Source: an uncultured Fibrobacter sp.
Lineage (GTDB): Bacteria; Fibrobacterota; Fibrobacteria; Fibrobacterales; Fibrobacteraceae
Direction of reading: 5' to 3'
Length of the DNA stretch: 64,000 nt
Assembly (NCBI GenBank): GCA_946413655.1
Contig: CAMKLO010000013.1
Span: 1-64,000, forward strand
The translations under genes and the position numbers were made by a program. Positions 28,191 to 36,479 of the stretch are shown here, piece after piece. How positions within the stretch are numbered: the first letter of the stretch is position 1; each line of letters starts with the position of its first letter. Under the pieces are notes generated by a model. The model saw only the letters and a list, made by a program, of their open reading frames with translations, made no database searches and had not been told where the DNA came from.

Positions 28191-31100
28191 ATGCCAAAGA
28201 CTTTACTATTGCTTGATTCGTTCGCGCTCGCGTTCCGCATGTTCTACGCCTACAGCCAGAATCCGCTCGTCAACAGCAAGGGCGAAGAGGTTTCCATGAC
28301 GCACGGCTACTGGGGTGCGGTGTTGCGCATTTTGGCAAAGCACAAGCCCACGCATTTTGCGATTGCACGCGATGTCGCGCACACGAAGACTTTCCGCCAC
28401 GAACTTTACCCGGACTACAAGGCTAATCGCGGCCCGATGCCCGAAGAAATGGCAGCGCAGATGCCGCTCCTTTGCGAATCCTTGGAAGCAAGCGGCATTC
28501 CGCTTTTGTCGGAACCCGGTTACGAAGCCGACGACGTGATGGCCAGTGCCGCCGAAGCCGCCGTGAACGCCGGTTTTGACCATGTCGTGATTATCAGTAA
28601 AGACAAGGACATGTCGCAAATCGTGACTGATAAAATTCACCTTTTCCATTTGGAAAAAGGCGCCGACGGCATTGATTTTGGGCCGCAGCAAGTCCTCGAA
28701 AAATACGGCATTCCGCCTGAAAAAATCCGCGACTATCTCGCGCTCATGGGCGACTCTAGCGACAACGTTCCGGGCGTCCCGAAAGTCGGGCCGAAAACCG
28801 CAATTCAGCTGTTGACTGAATACGGCGACATGGACAACATTTACGCAAACCTCGACAACATCAAAAAGAAAGGTTTGCACGACAATCTCGCGAACAACAA
28901 GGAACAGGCGTTTCTGAGCCGCGAACTCGTGACGTTACAGACAAAGCGTGCCTACAGCGGGAACCTTGACGCACTTGAATTCTGCGGCATCCACAGCGAT
29001 ACGCTCGAAAACATTTTCAGGGAACACGAAATCAACAGTCTCGTTCGTTTGCTAGAAAACGTTCCGAGCAAGACAGGATTTGTGCGCAACTCCGACAGCG
29101 ACTCTGGCGATTCTTGCGGTTGCAACAGCCCTTCGGCAAGCACTTCGGCAAGCTCAGTGTACCACTCAGGGAGCACAAACAACAAGGTTGGTGCCTGTAC
29201 TGAGCCGAGTCGAAGTAAGCCAGCCGAACCACCCGCCGACCTTCCTCCCACCTACATCTGCGTCGATAACGAAGAAACCTTCGAACAGATGAAGAAGGAA
29301 TTTGACGCAGCAACCGAAATTGGCATTGATACAGAAACAGACGGACTCGACCCGATGCAGTGCAGCATTGTCGGACTTTGCCTTGCCGCAGCCGCAAAAG
29401 ACGGCAGCGTCCCCAAGGGTTATTACATTCCACTTGGGCATACCGACGATATCGGATTTCCGTACCCCGCCGGCAAGGGCGGCAACTTCGACTTTAACGC
29501 CACCAAGAAGTGGTTTATCGATTTTTGGAACGATTCTTGCACACTCCCCGATGGTGAATCCAAGCAGCAGCCCGACGACGGTTCAAAAAGCGCGGACGCT
29601 TGCAATAGTGGCGCAACTTTCGAAGCATGCAAGCGCTCCCTTGTTTTCCACAACGCCAAACGCGCCCTCGTGTTCCACAACGCCAAATTCGACTTGCACG
29701 TTCTCGCTCGCACGTTCGGTCTCACGCAAAAGCAAATCGACTCCGCAAACATTGTCGATACGCTGATTGCCGCATGGATGCTCTCGCCCGGCCAAACCGG
29801 GCTCGGCCTTGACAACCAAGTGATGCAACTTTTGCAGCACGAGATGATTCCCATCGAAAACCTCATCGGGCGTGGCAAAAACCAAATTACGTTTAACCGC
29901 ACGAACATCAAAGACGCAACCGAATACGGCGCCGAAGACGCCGTCTATACGCTCCGCTTGTGGAAACCGCTCCGCGCCAAGTTGCAAAAATACGACTACG
30001 AAAAGTACTTCTTCAGCCAAGAAATGCCGCTCCTCAAAGTACTTTACCAGATGGAAGGCGTTGGTGCTTTTGTCGATACAAAAGTCTTAAAAGAACTCGA
30101 AGTCAATTTGCAGCACCGCATCGAAAAGCTGGAAAAAGAAATCTGCGACATGGCAGGTTGCGAATTCAACATCGGCTCGCCCAAGCAGCTCGGCGAAGTG
30201 CTCTTTGACACGCTCGGCCTACCCGAAATCAAGAAACGCAGCACAGACGCCGCCGTCCTCGAAGAACTCAGCTTCCGCAGCGCACACCCGATTGTCTTTG
30301 CGGTTATCGAATACCGCGAACTCAAGAAAATGCAGAGCACTTACGTCTCCGTGCTCCCCACACTTGTGAATCCGGACACCAAGCGCATTCACACAAGCTT
30401 CATCCAGTGGGGCACTGCGACCGGACGCCTTTCGAGCCGCGACCCAAACTTGCAAAACATCCCTGTCCGTAGCGACCTCGGCAAGCAAATCCGCGCCGCA
30501 TTCGTGCCGCAGAACCCGAACAACGTGATTCTCGCCGTCGATTACTCGCAAATTGAACTCCGTATGCTCGCCCACCTGAGCGGGGACGTTGCCCTCATCG
30601 AAAGCTACAAGGAAGGCATCGACATCCACGCCCGCACGGCCGCCGCCATCAACCGCGTGCCGCTGGACAGCGTGACCGCCGACATGCGCCGCGACGCAAA
30701 GGTCGTGAACTTCGGCGTGCTCTACGGCATGACAGCCTTCCGCCTTTCCCGCGACCTGAAAATCCCGATGTCGCAAGCCAAGAGTTTCATTGACGGCTAC
30801 TTCGAAATGTACCAGGGCGTGCAAAAGTTCATCGACGACACTAAGGCCGCAGCCCACCGCGACGGCTATGTGGAAACGCTTTCGGGCCGCCGCCGCTACA
30901 TCGCAGGCATCGACTCCAGCGACCGCATGGAATCGCAAATGGCAGAACGCATGGCCGTGAACACCCCCGTGCAAGGTTCCGCCGCCGACCTCATCAAAAT
31001 TGCCATGATCCGCATCCAGAAGCGCATCAACGACGAAAACCTCCCGCTCCGCATGATGCTGCAGGTCCACGACGAACTGGTTTTCGAGTGCCCGCGTGAA

Positions 31101-31214
31101 CAGGTGGAAACGCTCTCGCAAATGGTCAAGTCCGAAATGGAAGGCGCCATGGAACTTAAAGTTCCGCTCGTCGCCAGCGTCGGATTCGGCAAAAACTGGC
31201 TCGAAGCGCATTAA
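28191..31214 (+). CDS. polA: DNA polymerase I
   Basis: All three domains are present: 5'-3' exonuclease (1-290; LLLLDSFALAFRMFYAY, YEADDVMAS, GDSSDNVPGVPKVGPKTA), 3'-5' proofreading exonuclease (about 350-600) and polymerase (about 620-1007). Exo motifs look intact: DTETD (Exo I), FHNAKFDLHVL (Exo II), YGAEDAVYTLRLW (Exo III). Polymerase motifs: VDYSQIELRMLAHLSGD (A), RRDAKVVNFGVLYGM (B), QVHDELVFE (C). At 1007 residues it is longer than the usual 900-930. Two additions explain this: a linker of about 50 residues around 305-350 that looks repeat-derived, and a tandem 9-residue duplication (SLVFHNAKR/ALVFHNAKF, 483-500). TATAAT lies 20 bases upstream. Confidence 0.96.
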   Translation: MPKTLLLLDSFALAFRMFYAYSQNPLVNSKGEEVSMTHGYWGAVLRILAKHKPTHFAIARDVAHTKTFRHELYPDYKANRGPMPEEMAAQMPLLCESLEASGIPLLSEPGYEADDVMASAAEAAVNAGFDHVVIISKDKDMSQIVTDKIHLFHLEKGADGIDFGPQQVLEKYGIPPEKIRDYLALMGDSSDNVPGVPKVGPKTAIQLLTEYGDMDNIYANLDNIKKKGLHDNLANNKEQAFLSRELVTLQTKRAYSGNLDALEFCGIHSDTLENIFREHEINSLVRLLENVPSKTGFVRNSDSDSGDSCGCNSPSASTSASSVYHSGSTNNKVGACTEPSRSKPAEPPADLPPTYICVDNEETFEQMKKEFDAATEIGIDTETDGLDPMQCSIVGLCLAAAAKDGSVPKGYYIPLGHTDDIGFPYPAGKGGNFDFNATKKWFIDFWNDSCTLPDGESKQQPDDGSKSADACNSGATFEACKRSLVFHNAKRALVFHNAKFDLHVLARTFGLTQKQIDSANIVDTLIAAWMLSPGQTGLGLDNQVMQLLQHEMIPIENLIGRGKNQITFNRTNIKDATEYGAEDAVYTLRLWKPLRAKLQKYDYEKYFFSQEMPLLKVLYQMEGVGAFVDTKVLKELEVNLQHRIEKLEKEICDMAGCEFNIGSPKQLGEVLFDTLGLPEIKKRSTDAAVLEELSFRSAHPIVFAVIEYRELKKMQSTYVSVLPTLVNPDTKRIHTSFIQWGTATGRLSSRDPNLQNIPVRSDLGKQIRAAFVPQNPNNVILAVDYSQIELRMLAHLSGDVALIESYKEGIDIHARTAAAINRVPLDSVTADMRRDAKVVNFGVLYGMTAFRLSRDLKIPMSQAKSFIDGYFEMYQGVQKFIDDTKAAAHRDGYVETLSGRRRYIAGIDSSDRMESQMAERMAVNTPVQGSAADLIKIAMIRIQKRINDENLPLRMMLQVHDELVFECPREQVETLSQMVKSEMEGAMELKVPLVASVGFGKNWLEAH
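29131..29217. repeat. Repeat-derived insert in the polA linker
   Basis: CTTCGGCAAG-CACTTCGGCAAG-CTCAGTG at the left and CTGAGCCGAGTCGAAG at the right match, in inverse orientation, the CTGAGCTTGCCGAAG element at 46190-46216 and the CTGAGCGAAGTCGAAG element at 47605-47620. Confidence 0.55.
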
Positions 31215-31332
31215 AGTTCGCGCATTCCCCGCATAGCCCCATGTTCTCAAAAAAAGTTCTCAAAATACTTGCAATTTTCATCACACAAAAACTTACAAAC
31301 TTAATATTTTTCGTAACTTACCGATTTCTCTG

Positions 31333-31361
31333 TTGCGTTTTCAAACGTAATCATGTATATT
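31333..31361 (+). promoter_or_regulatory. Putative promoter of the GH5 cellulase gene
   Basis: TTGCGT (31333-31338), 17-bp spacer, TATATT (31356-31361). The predicted start near 31368 leaves a leader of about 140 nt before the ATG at 31511. No riboswitch or terminator is recognised in it. Confidence 0.55.
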
Positions 31362-31510
31362 AAGGTAAAGATTACGGGTGTTTTCTTTAACGAGTATGAG
31401 AATAAGGGATGTTTGGGAAATCACTGGAGATGTTCTCAAAAATTTCTAAAAATCATTAAGAGAACCACGGCAAAGACACCCACAACAAGTTACTATAAGG
31501 AGTCTTCGAC

Positions 31511-33604
31511 ATGAGATTCAATACCTTTGGCATCGCCGCAAGCTCACTGCTCTTAGCCGCAGCTTCGGCTTTTGCGCTTCCCAAGGCAACCGAAATTTTC
31601 CCCAAGATGGGCCTCGGCTACAACATCGGCAACACGATGGAAGTGCCAAAGAACCCGACACTATGGGGAAACCCCTTCCCGGACGCAGCCTACGTGAAGG
31701 CAATCAAGGACGCCGGTTTCAACACGGTGCGCATCCCTTGCGCCTGGAATAGCCACTCCTCTAACGGCACAATCAACGCCGGCTGGCTCGACTCCGTCAA
31801 GACTGTCGTCGATCTCGTCATCAGCAACGGCATGTACGCCATCTTAAACAGCCACTGGGACGAAGGCTGGCTCGAAGACCACGTGTTCGACGGTGAAGGC
31901 TACGACAAGACCGGTCTCGTGAACAGCTCCGCAGCAGCAGTCGCCGCCAAGCAGGAATCTTACTGGAAGCAGATCGCCACCAAGTTCGCTGAATATGACG
32001 AGCACTTGATTTTCGCCTCCGCCAACGAACCGGGCGTGAACGACCCGTGGAACGGCGGTGCCGATAACGGCCAATGGGCATTCGATTCCAAGCGCATGAC
32101 CATCCTCAAGCAATTCCATGAAGCATGCCTCAAAGGAGTGCGCTCCACCGGCGGCAACAACGCCACACGCATCGTGGTCGTGCAGTCTCCGCGTACCGAA
32201 ATCGACAAGGCTCCGCTTCTATCCGAGCAGTACCCGACCGACCCGGCTGGCGACGGCTACACCATGGCCGAAGTCCACTTCTACCCCTACCAGTTCTCGC
32301 TCATGACTAGCGGCGACGAAGAATGGGGCAAGATGTTCTACTACTGGGAAGACCAGACTCCAGGTAACGACGCCGCACACACCTGCTCCGGCTCCGCACT
32401 CGGTTCCAAGCAGTCCATCGACAAACTGTTCAGCGGACTCAAGACACGTTTCTACGACAAGGGTATCCCGGTCGTGATTGGCGAAATGGGCGCCGTCAAA
32501 CGCCTCGACCTTCTCTCCGGTGACAATCTGAAGGCTCACTTGAAAGCTCGCGCAGCCTGGTACGGCTACACGGTCGCCGCCGCAAAGAAGAACGGCCTCG
32601 TCCCCTGCGTATGGGATACCGGTGACGAAGGCGACGGCAACTTCACAATCATCCGCCGTCAGGTGAACAAGTTCGGCGGCAAAGTCGGCGATATCACCGA
32701 CGTCGAAACGCTCAACGCCATGCGCGAAGCTTACGGCCAGGCCGCAGTTCCGGGCAATTCCATCGATTCCACCGTCAAGGAAAACACACAAATTCTCGAT
32801 GGCGACATGGCCCTCCACATCTCTTACAAGACAGTTCAAGCGGACACCAGCGAAGCAGGCACCATGCGTATCGACCTCAGCAAAGACTGGAGCCAGTACG
32901 TCGCCATTTCCTTCGACTTGCGCGCCGCTGGCGAAATCGCAGGCCCGTGCATGGACAAAACCCGCGACGGTTGCGGTGATTACGGCTGGGCAAGCGTTTC
33001 CCTCTTCAACATGAGCGGCGAATGGAAATGGAACGAAGTCTCTCTCGGTAACGTCGAAGACCTCGGCACCCTCAAGAACTACAAGATTGAATTCGGCGAC
33101 GGCGAAGGCAAACTCGCTTTCGAAAATGCGGCCAAGATGAACGCCATCGGCATCAACCTCTACGGCACACAGTTCACCGGCGACATGTACCTCGACAACA
33201 TGCTCCTCTGGAAAGCCGACGGTACCGCCGACACACTCCAGGACTTCAACACCAAGAAGCCGAAACTCGAAGGCACCGCCAAGGGCGAACTCATCAAGGC
33301 GAACGCCACGGGCGACTGGGGCGCAGACACCAAGAGCGGCATCTGCATGCCACGCGTAAGAACAGCATCCAAGATGCTCGTGAACGTGCAGCCGGGTTCT
33401 GTTTACGCCACATTCAACGCAAGCAAGGCCACCCGCGCAACCGCAATGCTCATGAATTCCATGGGCCAGGTCATCGCCCAGCAGGCCTTTAACGCCACCG
33501 CAGGCGCAAACGAAGTCAAGCTGAATACAAACTTCCGCGGTCCGGCAGTTCTTATCGTCAAGATGGGCAGCCAGAAGAGCGTGCAGCAAGTCAAACTCCG
33601 CTAA
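31511..33604 (+). CDS. Secreted GH5 endoglucanase with C-terminal carbohydrate-binding-like and sorting-type domains
   Basis: Signal peptide to about residue 22 (SAFA). The GH5 catalytic domain (25-410) has GLGYNIGNTME, FNTVRIPCAWN, LNSHWDEGW, the acid/base Glu173 in ASANEPG and the nucleophile Glu325 in VVIGEMGAV. A beta-sandwich follows (about 425-595; WSQYVAISFDLRAAGEI, GEWKWNEVSLGN, KMNAIGINLYGTQF) of the CBM11-like kind. The last 75 residues (KMLVNVQPGSVYATF to QKSVQQVKLR) form the small beta domain shared with the protease and pectate lyase here. GGAG precedes the ATG. The preference for cellulose over mixed-linkage glucans or mannans cannot be read from the sequence. Confidence 0.93.
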   Translation: MRFNTFGIAASSLLLAAASAFALPKATEIFPKMGLGYNIGNTMEVPKNPTLWGNPFPDAAYVKAIKDAGFNTVRIPCAWNSHSSNGTINAGWLDSVKTVVDLVISNGMYAILNSHWDEGWLEDHVFDGEGYDKTGLVNSSAAAVAAKQESYWKQIATKFAEYDEHLIFASANEPGVNDPWNGGADNGQWAFDSKRMTILKQFHEACLKGVRSTGGNNATRIVVVQSPRTEIDKAPLLSEQYPTDPAGDGYTMAEVHFYPYQFSLMTSGDEEWGKMFYYWEDQTPGNDAAHTCSGSALGSKQSIDKLFSGLKTRFYDKGIPVVIGEMGAVKRLDLLSGDNLKAHLKARAAWYGYTVAAAKKNGLVPCVWDTGDEGDGNFTIIRRQVNKFGGKVGDITDVETLNAMREAYGQAAVPGNSIDSTVKENTQILDGDMALHISYKTVQADTSEAGTMRIDLSKDWSQYVAISFDLRAAGEIAGPCMDKTRDGCGDYGWASVSLFNMSGEWKWNEVSLGNVEDLGTLKNYKIEFGDGEGKLAFENAAKMNAIGINLYGTQFTGDMYLDNMLLWKADGTADTLQDFNTKKPKLEGTAKGELIKANATGDWGADTKSGICMPRVRTASKMLVNVQPGSVYATFNASKATRATAMLMNSMGQVIAQQAFNATAGANEVKLNTNFRGPAVLIVKMGSQKSVQQVKLR

Positions 33605-33696
33605 CACTCGGCATTGACCGCAAAAAACTCCCTAGCATGTTGGAGTGTTTATGCAAGGGACCGCACAGACGAGAAAATTTCTCTGTTGTTTGGGAA

Positions 33697-33727
33697 AGGG
33701 CCCGGCTTTCGCCGGACCCTTTTTCTT
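33697..33727. terminator. Bidirectional terminator between cellulase and lipoprotein genes
   Basis: GGGCCCGGC-TTTC-GCCGGACCC with A/T runs on both sides; it serves both convergent genes. A close copy with its flank lies at 36431-36455. Confidence 0.8.
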
Positions 33728-33741
33728 TTCCTCCTAACAAA

Positions 33742-35370
33742 TTACCATTCAGATTGCCAATCGCGTATGAACGCACCATTTTCATCAATAAACATCATGT
33801 TGATGGCGCCAATGCCAAATCTATAATCATCGTCCCCTTCATCTTGAATTTTCAGCCTTACAGAAATCGTTTGCTTAGCAGCATTTTCCACTTTTTCTTC
33901 AATACGAGACGCTTCGTAACTTCCATGCACCATCATCTTGGTCACGTCACTCATGTCATTTATTTCACCTTCATAAGGAGCAATACGGTCCTTAGGCAAG
34001 TTGAAATGGCCCCAATCTATGCATCGTTTTACAGCCTTTCGAGAGCTAGGCAATTTCGCCCACGGCAAGCCATCCGACGTATCGCTTACAACCAGTTCAA
34101 CCCTTATGGGTATTTCCGAATAATATTCAAAACAGACCGCATTCCAATTCGATATATCAACAGGTAATGGTTTTCCAGAAGCATCCTTAGCGATTCCAAA
34201 GCCGAGCGACACATACGGATCCGTCTGGCTAGAACCCTTCTTCAGGGATGCAACGCCGCAAACACCCTTGCACGATTCTACAACCGGAGTCAACGAATTT
34301 TCCGCACCTAGCGCCACCGGCCATTTTACAGACGACATCCCGCCAACATCTTCGTCCGCAGACCAATACCAACGGCCATCTTCCACGGCATTTTTCGGCC
34401 AAACGTTTTCAGCATAATATGATGTTTTAACCCGGTCCGGATTTTTAGTTGGAGTCCACAAAACTCCGTCATAGCCGTACAGAACAAACTCACCTGACGA
34501 ATCGACCACTCCAGCACCACCTGCAGATTCCGGGCCTTCTACTTCCGGTACACCGTCCACCTTTGTTCCAAAATACTTGATATTGAACTTATATTGCCCA
34601 GGTTCATATTGAATCCTGAACATCAGACCAATCAACTGTTTAGCGGCCTTTTTCCCAGGTTCCGCGTTCCATCCATCAGGAAAATCCTTTTTCCAACGAG
34701 GGAATTTAAACTCGCTCCAACGAAGGCATTTAGTAACTTCCTCAAGTGCTTTCGGCAAATACACAACAGGGAAGCCAAAGCCGTCTTCTAGCAACTCTCC
34801 TAGCGAATCTCCCAAATCAAGCACCAGTGTGGGAGCAGCATCAGAAGTATACGTAATGCAAACGCCCTTCCAATCAGAGACATCCACCGGAACGGGCTCA
34901 CCCGCCTCATCCCTGGCCATCACAAAGCCAACACCAGCATACGGATGGTAAGTCATCGATCCCTTTTTCAAATCGGCGATACCGCAAATGCCTTGGCATG
35001 TGTCAATAACGGTAGAAAGAGAGTCCGCATCGCTACCCAACGCTACAGGCCATATTATAGAAGACTCTCCGCCCTTCACTTCATCTGCTCCGCGAGCTTC
35101 CCAGAACCAATGGCCATCCGCCTGTTCATTCGCAGACAAACGAGCCGCATAGAGCGCCGAGTTCACACGGTAATCGCCCGCAAGAGGATTCCACAAATCA
35201 TATTCATTCAGTCCAAAACTTCCCGAAGAAGATTCCTCTACTGAACTTGACGATCCCAACGCCATCGGATTCGGTTCCGTCGAAGTACCGCTGATATTTC
35301 CGTTATCTCCAGAGCATGCGGCAAGGCTCAGCGCTATCGCGCCACAAGCCGTATAAAGTTTCTTATTCAT
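33742..35370 (-). CDS. Cassette lipoprotein 1 (two tandem carbohydrate-binding-like domains)
   Basis: The lipoprotein signal ends SLAAC. The mature start SGDNGNISGTSTEPNPMALG shares a motif with the other two cassette lipoproteins. After a short serine run come two copies of a roughly 240-residue beta domain (about 55-285 and 300-540). Each has an NxALYA or TSYYAENVW start, WPVALG, VxxCxGxCGxAxLKKGS, DxSxWxxVCxxYxS, LPxALxxxxxCxxWxxF, and KQLIGLMFRIQ or KQTISVRLKIQ strands near the end. This fold pattern resembles CBM11/CIA30-type sandwiches. The start overlaps the upstream TIGR02147 gene by 8 bases, with AAGGAGG before it. The ligand is unknown. Confidence 0.8.
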   Translation of the reverse strand: MNKKLYTACGAIALSLAACSGDNGNISGTSTEPNPMALGSSSSVEESSSGSFGLNEYDLWNPLAGDYRVNSALYAARLSANEQADGHWFWEARGADEVKGGESSIIWPVALGSDADSLSTVIDTCQGICGIADLKKGSMTYHPYAGVGFVMARDEAGEPVPVDVSDWKGVCITYTSDAAPTLVLDLGDSLGELLEDGFGFPVVYLPKALEEVTKCLRWSEFKFPRWKKDFPDGWNAEPGKKAAKQLIGLMFRIQYEPGQYKFNIKYFGTKVDGVPEVEGPESAGGAGVVDSSGEFVLYGYDGVLWTPTKNPDRVKTSYYAENVWPKNAVEDGRWYWSADEDVGGMSSVKWPVALGAENSLTPVVESCKGVCGVASLKKGSSQTDPYVSLGFGIAKDASGKPLPVDISNWNAVCFEYYSEIPIRVELVVSDTSDGLPWAKLPSSRKAVKRCIDWGHFNLPKDRIAPYEGEINDMSDVTKMMVHGSYEASRIEEKVENAAKQTISVRLKIQDEGDDDYRFGIGAINMMFIDENGAFIRDWQSEW

Positions 35371-36205
35371 CTTTAGCCTCCTTGTTTCCAACAACCTCTT
35401 TAGAAAGAGGGAAGATTTGTAAATTCATCCTGTAAACTTGCGTCACACCGGTGCACGCCTCGGCAATCGCCGTTATCCTTTTCCGGCACGCATCCAATTC
35501 CGCAACAATTTGTTCGTAAGTTTCGCGATTGATTCCCATCGTGACGCCGGTAATGTTGCGTTCGCTTGACGTAAAACGGTCGAGCGAATCAATCGCCAAA
35601 TGACCCATTTCACGGTGCATCGAACGGAGCGCAAGCGGAAGCCCTTCCCTAGAGCCTTCTACAGACTTTTCCGTCTGCACATAAATGTTTTCGCCAACTT
35701 GCTTGAGGAACCCGGCGCGTTCCAAAAAGGCAAGCGACTTACGGACTTCAAGCGCAGAGATTTCTTGCGTGCACATCTTGGCGATTTCACCAGGCATCGC
35801 ACCGGGCATTATCGGAGCAAGTTCTCGCACAACAGAATTTTTCCAGCTGTCGTAATACTCGAAAGCATCCTTATCGACAATGCGCACCTTATGATCAAGG
35901 GCGATCGAGTGCATTTGTTCTAAGAACTTTTTCTTCGCATCGTCCGTCTTGGCATTGCCAAATTGGACCATCGCCTCGAAGTAGGTCTCTTCATAACCGG
36001 CAAGCCCAACGGCGGCAGCCACGCGTCCCATAGTCACTTTGCTGAGGTTCGTCTTTCCACAGCAAACATCCTTGAGGTACGACGGCGAAACAAAGCCCGC
36101 AATCTTCGCAAACTCGCGCCAAGAGAATGCCGAAGTGCGCTTGCGTTCTTCGTAGTAGTCGCTCAGATAAGCGTGATAATCTTGATATTCAACTATTGGT
36201 TTCAT
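35363..36205 (-). CDS. TIGR02147 family protein (cassette 1, probable regulator)
   Basis: 280 residues of the Fibrobacter TIGR02147 family. N-terminus MKPIVEYQDYHAYLSDYYEERKR, then WREFAKIAGFVSPSYLKDVCCGKTNLS, which looks like a helix-turn-helix. The centre has YYDSWKNSVVRELAPIMPG and the C-terminus QVYRMNLQIFPLSK. The family is conserved but not functionally defined; the DNA-binding role is inferred from the N-terminal helices. The promoter's -10 ends 7 bases before the ATG and no ribosome site is present, so the mRNA is probably leaderless. The lipoprotein gene overlaps its 3' end by 8 bases. Confidence 0.85.
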   Translation of the reverse strand: MKPIVEYQDYHAYLSDYYEERKRTSAFSWREFAKIAGFVSPSYLKDVCCGKTNLSKVTMGRVAAAVGLAGYEETYFEAMVQFGNAKTDDAKKKFLEQMHSIALDHKVRIVDKDAFEYYDSWKNSVVRELAPIMPGAMPGEIAKMCTQEISALEVRKSLAFLERAGFLKQVGENIYVQTEKSVEGSREGLPLALRSMHREMGHLAIDSLDRFTSSERNITGVTMGINRETYEQIVAELDACRKRITAIAEACTGVTQVYRMNLQIFPLSKEVVGNKEAKDE

Positions 36206-36212
36206 GGTAACA

Positions 36213-36241
36213 AATATACGTTCCTAAAAATCAAAAGTCAA
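36213..36241 (-). promoter_or_regulatory. Promoter of cassette 1 (leaderless)
   Basis: Minus strand TTGACT (36241-36236), 17-bp spacer, TATATT (36218-36213), then 7 bases to the ATG at 36205. The predicted transcription start coincides with the start codon. Confidence 0.75.
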
Positions 36242-36321
36242 TAGTTTAGAGTACATTTTTTATTATTTTTTTATAAAATAAGCATTTTTAATAAAAATAA
36301 AAACGTGTTTTTAGCTTATAT

Positions 36322-36336
36322 AGTACACCCTGTACT
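36322..36336. promoter_or_regulatory. Small palindrome upstream of cassette 1 promoter
   Basis: AGTACA-CCC-TGTACT, a perfect 6-3-6 inverted repeat about 80 bases upstream of the -35 box. Possible operator; nothing else supports it. Confidence 0.3.
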
Positions 36337-36430
36337 GTATACGGCACGCCATCATACGCTAAGGTCGGCAAATCCGTCAAACCACCGGAATTGGCGACGG
36401 CGCCTCAATAAATTTTCTCTGTCGTACGAA

Positions 36431-36455
36431 AAGGGCCCGGCTTTCGCCGGGTCCT
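36431..36455. terminator. Terminator of cassette 2 lipoprotein gene
   Basis: On the minus strand GGACCCGGC-GAAA-GCCGGGCCC followed by TTTTC. Together with its flank (TTTTCTCTGT) it is a near copy of the terminator at 33697. Confidence 0.75.
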
Positions 36456-36479
36456 TCTTTTCCTCCCCACTATAATTTT

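Noticed and set aside
32219..33607. 462-codon frame opposite the cellulase gene
   Set aside because: Antisense shadow of the GH5 gene with no domain signature; third-position bias belongs to the plus strand.
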